Source: a virus. From it: a stretch of DNA of 26,593 nucleotides. The DNA lies in the IMG/VR virus record IMGVR_UViG_3300032245_000754, positions 1 to 26,593 of that record; one strand, given 5' to 3'. Made by a program: the position numbers and the translations under genes. This document shows, piece after piece, positions 14,611-21,925 of this stretch. The notes beneath the pieces are model-generated. The model ran no database searches. It saw only the letters and a program-made list of their open reading frames with translations, and was not told the origin of the DNA. The stretch's first letter is position 1, and every line of letters starts with the position of its first letter.

Positions 14611-15771
14611 ATGCCACGTTTATCAATATACAAGCCGGAAAAGGGCAACGATTATAAGTTTTTTGATCGCAATATAAATGAGATGTTCCAAGTGGGTGGA
14701 GTGGATATCTTTTTGCACAAATATGTAGGCACATACGATCAGGGTGCTACAAACAAAGACGGCCCTGCTAGTCCCACATTGCCTGCTGAAAGCACACTGG
14801 GTGAAAGAACCATACAAGATCTGCTTTTCTTAGAAAATAGAGACAGAAAATACGATGCAGATGTATATGTTATTAGAGGCATATACAACGTGCAAGATAC
14901 AGATTTTAATCTTAGCCAATTTGGTATGTTTCTGCAAAATGATACGTTATTTCTAACAGTGCATTTAAATGATGTCGTAGAACGACTAGGTAGAAAACCC
15001 ATGTCAGGAGATGTGGTAGAATTTCCTAATTTAAAAGATGATTACAGTCTAGATGCTAGTATACCTATAGCTCTAAAAAGATTTTATGTTATTGAAGATG
15101 TGAATAGATCAGCAGAAGGCTTTTCTCCTACATATTGGCCACACCTATTAAGATTAAAATTAAAAACCATAGTGGACAGTCAAGAATTCCGAGATATAAT
15201 AGGAGATGCCACCACTGCGGGTTCTCTTGCAAGTTACATGAGTACCTATAACAAAGAGAAAGAAATCAACGATGCTATTATCGCTCAAGCCGAAGCAGAT
15301 GCTCCCAAATCAGGATTTAATTACAAACAATTTTATGTTACACCTATAGATGAGCGAGGAAATATACGATTAGAAGGTGCAAATTCGGAAGAAACAATAT
15401 CATCAGACCAACCTATCAATGCTGTGATAGACACACCGGCTAGCAGCCACTATGGATTCTATTACAACGGTGATGGCATACCACCTAATGGATATGTTGC
15501 AGGTGCAGGAACCAGTTTCCCAACATCAAATGTTAACAAAGGTGATTATTTCTTAAGATTAGATTTCTTACCTAATAGATTATTCCGATTCGATGGTATA
15601 CGATGGATCAAGGTAGAAGATTCGGTAAGATTGACCACAACCAATAACAATACCAGAAATACATTTAAAACTGGCTTTGTTAATAACAGCAGTACAACCA
15701 CAATCAATGGATTAACTGTGGAGCAAAGACAGACATTGTCCAATGCTCTTAAACCCAAGGCTGACAACTAA
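14611..15771 (+). CDS. 14: Neck protein (T4 gp14-like) with C-terminal add-on
   Basis: gp14 joins gp13 at the head neck before tail attachment. The product has 386 residues from the ATG at 14611 (MPRLSIYKPEKGNDYKFFD); T4 gp14 has 256. Residues about 20-160 match gp14 in style: VGGVDIFLHKYVGTYD, TIQDLLFLENRDRKYD, FGMFLQNDTLFLTVHL, SGDVVEFPNL. The extra C-terminal part contains GDYFLRLDFLPNRLFRFDG then RWIKVED near residues 311-335, a module also seen in marine gp14 from memory. The open frame extends upstream to 14515 but only by crossing the promoter and gp13. The stop overlaps the gp15 ATG as TAATG, so gp15 is probably coupled. Confidence 0.9.
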   Translation: MPRLSIYKPEKGNDYKFFDRNINEMFQVGGVDIFLHKYVGTYDQGATNKDGPASPTLPAESTLGERTIQDLLFLENRDRKYDADVYVIRGIYNVQDTDFNLSQFGMFLQNDTLFLTVHLNDVVERLGRKPMSGDVVEFPNLKDDYSLDASIPIALKRFYVIEDVNRSAEGFSPTYWPHLLRLKLKTIVDSQEFRDIIGDATTAGSLASYMSTYNKEKEINDAIIAQAEADAPKSGFNYKQFYVTPIDERGNIRLEGANSEETISSDQPINAVIDTPASSHYGFYYNGDGIPPNGYVAGAGTSFPTSNVNKGDYFLRLDFLPNRLFRFDGIRWIKVEDSVRLTTTNNNTRNTFKTGFVNNSSTTTINGLTVEQRQTLSNALKPKADN

Positions 15772-17156
15772 TGTTGCATTTTTACGACGGACAGATTAGA
15801 AAATTTATGACTCAATTCGTTAGAGTATTGAGTAATTTTTCTATTGAATTAGGCAAAGGCAAAGATGGTGTGGTACAATTACGACAAGTACCAGTGACCT
15901 ATGGTGACATGACTCGTCAAGTGGCCAACATCATTAGAAATAACAGTGAAAATGCTCTACAATCAGCACCAAAAATTGCTGCATATATCACAGCATTAGA
16001 ATATGATCGTGAAAGAATGCAAAATCCTTATCACATAGAAAAACAACATCTCAAAGAAAGAAATTATAATGAGACCACCGGAGAATATGATAATACCCTA
16101 GGTGCTGGATATACCATAGAAAAAGTAATGCCAAGTCCATTTAGATTAAATGTTAACGCTGATATCTATACCACAAATACAGATATGAAATTACAGATAT
16201 TAGAACAAATTCTATATCTTTTTAATCCAGATTTTGAAATTCAAAAGAGTGACAACTATATCGATTGGACCAGCTTGAGTTATATTGAGCTGACAGGAAT
16301 AACATTCAGTTCAAGGACCATTCCGGTGGGTGCTGATACAGAAATAGACGTGGCGTCGATTAGCTTCAGCATGCCTATATGGTTGTCACCACCAGTTAAA
16401 GTTTCTAAATTAGGAGTAATACAAAAAATTATTATGAGTGTGTATGATGACAACGGTGGTATTTCTGAAGGATTAATAGATGGTACTCTAATATCAAAAT
16501 CTTATGTAACTCCTAACAACTATGCTTTATTATTAACAGGTAATCAGTTGAGAATATTGGGCAGTACAGGCACCAATGTAAGTTCAGGTGGAGATGGATT
16601 CTACACAGGCGCTCGAGCAGAAACAACGCTGGATCCTTTTGAACAATTTGGTCCTCCAATAAACTGGAACATATTATTAAATCAATATGGAAGAATTACA
16701 AACGGTTTAAGTCAAATTAAATTAGAACAAGAAAACGGCAATGAAGTGGTAGGTACCATATCAGTATCTCCTCTAGATGAAACTATTCTTCTATTGAATA
16801 TTGACAGTGATACAATACCTGCCAACACTATACCATCAGTTAATAAAATTATAAATCCATTAACATTTGATGCTAGTGTTGCTCCTGCCAATGGTACAAG
16901 GTATCTTATTACAGCAGATATTGGAGACAGCACACAATACTGGCAAGGCGGATTAAATGCTCAAGCCAACGATATTGTACAATATAACAGTGCTACTGAT
17001 ACATGGAGTGTGGTATGGTCAGCAGCGGATTTTGATTCCACAGTGGAATATGTTACCAATCTTAACACAGGTATTCAATACAAATACAATGGCACAAACT
17101 GGGTTAAGAGTTACGAAGGTATCTATATTGCAGGCAAGTGGACACTCGTGCTATAA
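15771..17156 (+). CDS. 15: Tail completion / sheath terminator (T4 gp15-like), extended
   Basis: gp15 forms the ring that caps the finished tail and joins it to the neck. The first 230 or so residues match T4 gp15 (272 residues) in order: LHFYDGQIRKFMTQFVRVLS, QVPVTYGDMTRQ, PKIAAYITALEYDRERMQNP, MPSPFRLNVNADIYTTN, ILEQILYLFNPDFEIQ, then SFSMPIWLSPPV. The protein reaches 461 residues through a C-terminal extension holding QYNSATDTWSVVW and QYKYNGTNWVKSYEG near residues 410-445, similar in style to parts of gp14 and gp18. The ATG overlaps the gp14 stop (TAATG), and no Shine-Dalgarno or promoter motif is seen, consistent with coupling. Confidence 0.92.
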   Translation: MLHFYDGQIRKFMTQFVRVLSNFSIELGKGKDGVVQLRQVPVTYGDMTRQVANIIRNNSENALQSAPKIAAYITALEYDRERMQNPYHIEKQHLKERNYNETTGEYDNTLGAGYTIEKVMPSPFRLNVNADIYTTNTDMKLQILEQILYLFNPDFEIQKSDNYIDWTSLSYIELTGITFSSRTIPVGADTEIDVASISFSMPIWLSPPVKVSKLGVIQKIIMSVYDDNGGISEGLIDGTLISKSYVTPNNYALLLTGNQLRILGSTGTNVSSGGDGFYTGARAETTLDPFEQFGPPINWNILLNQYGRITNGLSQIKLEQENGNEVVGTISVSPLDETILLLNIDSDTIPANTIPSVNKIINPLTFDASVAPANGTRYLITADIGDSTQYWQGGLNAQANDIVQYNSATDTWSVVWSAADFDSTVEYVTNLNTGIQYKYNGTNWVKSYEGIYIAGKWTLVL

Positions 17157-17163
17157 TAATTAC

Positions 17164-17592
17164 ATGCAAGAAAATATCATATGTTCTGGTGCGTTGTTTT
17201 ACGCCGTAAACACGAAAAGATTCTTATTTCTACAACGCAATGATGAAAAAACTCGTGGCATGTGGGGATTAGTGGGCGGAAGAAACAAATACACAGAGAG
17301 TGCATTTGAGGGATTAAAAAGAGAAATTCAAGAAGAAATTGGCTTAACTGCTGCCTTTAAAAAAGTAATACCATTGGAATTATTCACCAGCAATGATCAA
17401 AAGTTTTTTTTCAATACATACGTAATCTGCGTCTCTGAAGAATTTTTACCAAAATTAAATGAAGAACACAGCTCATATGCTTGGTGTGCGTTTGAATGCT
17501 GGCCAAAAAATCTTCATGCTGGATTGAGAAATACTCTTAATAATAAAAGTATCAAAGGCAAATTACAAACTATATTAGATTTAATTGTTTAG
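17164..17592 (+). CDS. Nudix hydrolase
   Basis: This 142-residue protein has a complete Nudix box at residues 39-61: G39, five residues, E45, seven residues, then R53-E54-I55-Q56-E57-E58-I59-G60-L61. The box supplies the metal-binding glutamates for hydrolysing a nucleoside diphosphate linked to another group. The preceding RGMWGLVGG is typical. The substrate cannot be read from sequence: damaged or excess NTPs, ADP-sugars, NAD-type compounds or capped RNA are all possible. The ATG at 17164 is 7 nt after the gp15 stop. The open frame extends back to 16957, but that part overlaps gp15. There is no Shine-Dalgarno, only a weak TATAATAA. It closes the gp14-gp15 transcript and overlaps the convergent 79-residue gene by 12 nt. 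Confidence 0.93.
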   Translation: MQENIICSGALFYAVNTKRFLFLQRNDEKTRGMWGLVGGRNKYTESAFEGLKREIQEEIGLTAAFKKVIPLELFTSNDQKFFFNTYVICVSEEFLPKLNEEHSSYAWCAFECWPKNLHAGLRNTLNNKSIKGKLQTILDLIV

Positions 17593-17820
17593 ATCAGGAT
17601 ACATTTTTTGTAGAGCTGATCGGTCTATCCAAGGGTACCAATAAGCAGTGACCAAATCAATGCATCGGTACACATGATTCCAGTGAGCTTCCATCCATTC
17701 TAATTCGTAAGTGTATTCTTGGAAATTGCCTGCGTTGGGATCAATTTCTATATTGGATACATGCACAGGTTCTGTCTGTGAGGACACAAAATTAGGAAAG
17801 AAATCCATTGGATTGAACAT
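17581..17820 (-). CDS. Hypothetical protein, 79 residues, Trp/Tyr-rich
   Basis: I do not recognise this protein. It starts MFNPMDFFPNFVSSQTEPVH and has an unusually aromatic C-terminal half (ELEWMEAHWNHVYRC, AYWYPWIDRSALQKMYPDL). There is no membrane helix. The small size and cluster of Trp, Tyr and His suggest a compact fold or a peptide that binds a larger partner. The start at 17820 has no Shine-Dalgarno, and a degenerate GATAATTACAGT stands directly ahead. Its end overlaps the convergent Nudix gene by 12 nt, and the 58-residue membrane protein is 30 nt upstream on the same strand, so these two may be co-expressed. Confidence 0.7.
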   Translation of the reverse strand: MFNPMDFFPNFVSSQTEPVHVSNIEIDPNAGNFQEYTYELEWMEAHWNHVYRCIDLVTAYWYPWIDRSALQKMYPDLNN

Positions 17821-17850
17821 ACTGTAATTATCTAAAATAATTCAATTATA

Positions 17851-18027
17851 TTAGTTGCTTATTTCAAAGAAACTGTCCAGTGATGTTATTAAGGCTAAAA
17901 TCAACAGAGTGATTAGCATGATTGCAGACAGAGCTGCATACAAGGGCTCATGTTTCTCGTAATGATCTTTTACTCTTTTTTTAATTTTGCTTAACCAGCA
18001 ATTTTCGAATTCGTTGTACGGTAACAT
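17851..18027 (-). CDS. Small single-pass membrane protein, 58 residues
   Basis: This short frame runs from the ATG at 18027 (MLPYNEFENCWLSKIKKRVK) to the TAA at 17851. The first 28 residues are polar and Lys-rich. One clear hydrophobic helix follows (about residues 30-50, YAALSAIMLITLLILALITS) with a short tail DSFFEISN. The positive charge before the helix suggests N-in, C-out topology. Membrane insertion is well supported but function is not: a small lysis, superinfection or membrane-modifying peptide is possible. A classical holin usually has a more charged C-terminus or more helices. There is no good Shine-Dalgarno (GAGAATTAAAAA precedes the ATG). It stands between a hairpin and the 79-residue gene. 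Confidence 0.72.
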   Translation of the reverse strand: MLPYNEFENCWLSKIKKRVKDHYEKHEPLYAALSAIMLITLLILALITSLDSFFEISN

Positions 18028-18046
18028 TTTTTAATTCTCTATTACA

Positions 18047-18072
18047 CACTGAGCCCGTTGCCGAGCTCAGTG
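18047..18072. other. Strong inverted repeat (hairpin) between small genes
   Basis: CACTGAGC and GCTCAGTG form a perfect 8-bp stem around a 10-nt loop, in the 60-nt gap after the 129-residue gene. On the minus strand, where all nearby transcription runs, no T run follows, so it may be an mRNA processing or stability element. On the plus strand TTTTT follows after four bases, so it could stop read-through from the Nudix side. Confidence 0.6.
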
Positions 18073-18087
18073 AGTCGTTTTTGGGTA

Positions 18088-18477
18088 TTAGTTTTTAGCT
18101 ACACCGTTTGTGAAAACTGAATAGAATTTCTGAACATTGTCTTGAAATTCTTTCACATTCTTCTGAATGGTTTCAGGTTTAAAACTTTCCTGAACTTTAT
18201 CATTGAACTTCTTCACGTTCTCAACCAAAACTTGAGCCTGCTCTGTGTAGTTTTGACCATTGGTTACAAAGTCATTGAATTTTTTTGCTGTATCAATGAT
18301 ATCTTCCGCAGTAACCACCGGAGCCTTGAATTCAGCAACCACTTGGTCACCATCTTTCTTTAGGCTGTACTCGTACTCGGCTTGTTTGATTGTGTAGTTG
18401 AACTCAGCGATTTGTTTCGCAAGTCCTAATAGATCGGCACGTATTTCGTAGCCGCTTTTTGATTTAATGTTTGACAT
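18088..18477 (-). CDS. Conserved phage hypothetical (GYEIR type), 129 residues, strongly expressed
   Basis: The function is unknown. The protein starts MSNIKSKSGYEIRADLLGLA and is nearly all amphipathic helix. Two or three long helices carry repeated FNDFV, KFNDKV and FQDNV type patterns near residues 67-115, so a helical bundle or coiled coil is likely. I recall SGYEIR-LL-LA proteins as unnamed families in marine T4-like phages. The helical pattern also resembles phasins, but only generally. The start is certain: AAAGGAG lies 8 nt ahead. It has the best promoter of the window, with TTGACA, 17 bp and TATAAATA, and a CA-rich unstructured leader. This all points to an abundant product, perhaps made early as well as late. 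Confidence 0.85.
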   Translation of the reverse strand: MSNIKSKSGYEIRADLLGLAKQIAEFNYTIKQAEYEYSLKKDGDQVVAEFKAPVVTAEDIIDTAKKFNDFVTNGQNYTEQAQVLVENVKKFNDKVQESFKPETIQKNVKEFQDNVQKFYSVFTNGVAKN

Positions 18478-18484
18478 AACTAAA

Positions 18485-18557
18485 CTCCTTTCTGTGTGTG
18501 TGTTTGTGTTTTTGTTGTGTCAGCTATATTTATAACACAGAATTTGAGATTTGTCAA
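18485..18557 (-). promoter_or_regulatory. Hybrid sigma70/late promoter, CA-rich leader and ribosome binding site
   Basis: On the minus strand a perfect -35 TTGACA (18552-18557) is followed by a 17-bp spacer and TATAAATA (18527-18534), which serves both as a -10 hexamer (TATAAA) and as an exact late consensus. The predicted start near 18521 gives a leader of about 44 nt, made of C and A with few G or T, ending in AAAGGAG (18485-18491). It drives the 129-residue gene. Confidence 0.8.
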
Positions 18558-18570
18558 CTATTTGGTAAAA

Positions 18571-21500
18571 TTACACTATGGTTCTATGTCTAACCATGGT
18601 TACTTTAAGTATTGCTTCCCCATTGGATACTGCTTTTAATCTCACATTGTTACCGCTGATATCTGAAGATATAGTTACCAATCCATTTGGATAACTATCA
18701 CCGGTGGTTATAAGGTTATACACAGTATTGTAAGCATCAGATCCGTTGTGTACCACTGCCACTTCCTGAGCATTGTATTCTCCTAGGTTAGTAGCTGATA
18801 CAGTGATGAAATATTTCGCACCACGGTACGTTGCTTTTGCCCAACTATCCAGTACTTTAAATGGATCTGCTGCTGTAGGTTCTGGCAATTGCCATCTGTA
18901 AGCATTCACAATTGTGTTTCCGCCGCTGTTGCTGGTAGCACTTAATGTCACTACACCGTTGGTGTGTTCCACATCAAATGTTAGCATAGGACCAGATTTA
19001 GAAGAAACGAAACTGCTGCAAACGGCTGCAGTTACTTTTTCTGTAGCCACATATACATCATATGCTGAAGCAGTGCCTTCTGCGGCATTGTAAGCAATCA
19101 CAGTATAATTTACACCTAGGAAATCATCTGAATTAAACTCGTCCACAGTTGTGGCATCTGATGTCACTGTTACTGTGTCTAATAATTTCGTATATGTTCC
19201 TAGACTAGCAGTTTCGGAGTCTGACAATCTTATTCTGTACATTCTCACATCATAATTCACTGATGTAGGAGCATTGGCTAATAATCTCACATTGCCTCCA
19301 GATACATCGGCTGCTAGAGTAATTAATGGTACATCTCCCGAATTTGTATTGTTTTGATTGTAAGGCATCACGTAAGCCACAGATCCATCATGCACCAACA
19401 GAGCTTCCACATTGGATACTTCGCCGGTATCAGTATCTTTCGCAGAAATGTAGTATTTTGCTCCGCGGAATGATGCCTTACTCCAGCTGTCAATAGTGTT
19501 TAATCCAGCATTGGCTTCTCTGAATAAGTTAGTTCTATAAGCACTCACTGAGGTTGAACTGCCGCTGGTACTAGCAGCATACAGAGTCACTGTACCACTA
19601 CTGTATTCTGCAGTAAATGTTAATTGAGTAGTATTTTTACTATCTAAACCGTGACTCGATACATAAGCATCGCTGCCGTCGGTTACTACAAAAACTTCTG
19701 ATACAGAAGACGTACCTTCTGAGGAGTTATAACCTGTAACAATATAATGAGCTCCTGTAACTGTAGATGATGTGAATGTGTCTATGGCTTGTGCAGACGA
19801 CCCCACAGATGTTCCGGCTACCACTTTATTGTAAGTTGAGGAAGAACCCGATGCTGAATCTTCTAATAATACTCTATACATTCTCACAGTAAAGTTTTTT
19901 TCTCGAGGGTTTTTTGCTAATAGTCGGAAAGTACTAGCCTGTATTTCCACATCAAAATCCATTAGAGCACTGCTGCCAGTGTACAGAGGATTATAAGTCA
20001 CTATGTAAGGAGTAGTACCATCGTGAGTAACCAAAAGCTCAATGTTCTGTTTTTCTCCTGTGTCTGTGGCACTAGCAGAAACATAATATTTGGCACTTCT
20101 ATAAGTGGATTTACTCCAGCTGTCTAATACTCTGTAACCTCCAGAGGATCTCAATAGATGATTTCTATAAGCATTTAATGTATAGCTGGTTCCATTGTAG
20201 GTGGCAGCTTTTACAGTAATAGTACCTGAAGAATAAGTGGCAGTAAAATTTAAATGCGGATTTTCATCAGATGATGCATAGTTATAAGACACATAAGCAT
20301 CCACACCATCATGAACCACAAATACATCATACACTGACGCTGTGTTCAGTGTAGAATTAGACACAGAAACTATATAATGCACACCATTATATGAAGCTCC
20401 AGAGAATGTATCAAACGTTTCTCCTGTGGTTGCTGATATTGATGTTGAACCAATCACTCCTGTGTATGTGCTGATTGATCCAGATTCTGAATCACTCAAT
20501 CTTATTCTATAACTTTTTACATTGGTATTAAAATTACAAGAAGCCAATAATCTCACATTGCCTCCAGAGATATTAGTAGTCAATGTTACTAAAGGATTAT
20601 TACCTGAGTATATGCTGTTGAATGTGTTGATGTAAGATGTGGTACCATCGTGGAATAATCTCACTTCTATATTTTGAACTTCTCCGTTAGCCGATGTAGC
20701 ACTGATATAATATCTTGCTGCTCGATATGTAGTTTTACTCCAGCTGTCTAACACAGTAGTAGTTGAACCTAATCCTGTAGAAACCAAAGTGGCAACATTG
20801 CCTGAAGATCCAGCTGTGGTACTAGTTCCTAATCCCATTCTATAATAAGTTACAGAGTTAAGATTAGTAGCTCCTGTACCAGCTAATCTAACTTTGCCAC
20901 TGTTTATATCAGCACCAAAAGTCATTTGATGATTAGTAGTTCCAGATTGACACACGTTACCTGATGATACATAAGCTGTAGATCCATCGTGTAACAGAGA
21001 AATCTCTGCAGTACCTATCTCACCATTAACCTCATCTCGAGTGACTGCATAATAGAATGCACTGTTTAAAGCCGATGTTGTAAATACATCAGCAACTTTT
21101 TCATTCAATCCGATATTCGTCATCTCTCCCACTTGTACATTGGCATTAACCACAGTATTGTTGTATGCTTCTGCAGCTAATAAACTCATTGCTGTCCCTG
21201 GAGCAGATTCAATTGTGGAAGAACCTAAATTTATTCTGTGATATTTTATTGAGTTTAAATCTGTGGATCCTGTGGCATACAATCTCACAGTTTCATATGT
21301 GGAATCGTGATCTAGATCAACCAAAGAAGCCGAATAATTTACTTGATTATTATTATTTCCGGATGCTGTTACACCATGTGTAGAAATATATGCATCAGCG
21401 CCATCTTGTACTAGAGAAACAAGCGCGGTGCCTACTTCTCCACTGATCTCATCTTTGGAAACTGCAAAATAAAATGCACTATCGTATGCAACAGTGCTGT

Positions 21501-21925
21501 CAACGCTGTAACCATTAAATTGGTCTGCAATTTTAGTGGCAGTTGTAATACCCACTGTGTCGCCCACAGATACGTTATTGTTCACTGCTGTGGCAGAAAC
21601 TGCAATGTTATTAACCACAGCCATGGCCTGTGATGTGGTCACCGATGTGGTAGTAGAATCTCCTAGTGCTATTCTAAGATAGCTGGCAGTGTTATTAGCA
21701 CTTGCTCCTGTACCATACACAGTTACGTTATCAGTAGATAAACCTGCTGAATAAGTCAATTGACCTGTGGTTCCTGTGGCCACAATACCACCAGATGATA
21801 CAAAAGCATCTGTGCCATCTGTGGTTACTGAAATAGAAGCAGTACCATATTCGGTTACTGTGTTGTTCAATGTGGCGGCAATATAGAATGCACTGTCATA
21901 ATCATTAGCACTCCATGTATCAAAT
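18571..21925 (-). repeat. About ten tandem repeats in the giant fibre gene
   Basis: Repeat starts fall at about residues 740, 872, 1016, 1128, 1240, 1337, 1452, 1548, 1667 and 1764. The first three are one type (AFYYAVTRDE, then GTAEISLLHDG). The last seven alternate: type A has VLDSWSK-TYR-AKYYISA and ends YRIRLSDSE; type B has DTFS-------GVHYIV, VFVVHDG and ends AYR-NL. The A-B pair is about 210-215 residues. Copies stay similar even in DNA (for example the segments near 19480, 20114 and 20737). Confidence 0.85.

Noticed and set aside
14568-14648. N-terminal extension of gp13
   Set aside because: It would cross both late promoters and overlap the gp14 start. MSELQ at 14567 is the natural start.
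16957-17163. N-terminal extension of the Nudix protein
   Set aside because: It overlaps the gp15 coding sequence in another frame, and its translation bears no resemblance to Nudix N-termini. The ATG at 17164 fits the family length.
18571-21925. CRISPR-like or non-coding repeat array
   Set aside because: The periodic DNA similarity follows the protein reading frame with repeats of about 300 bp. There are no short constant repeats with unique spacers.
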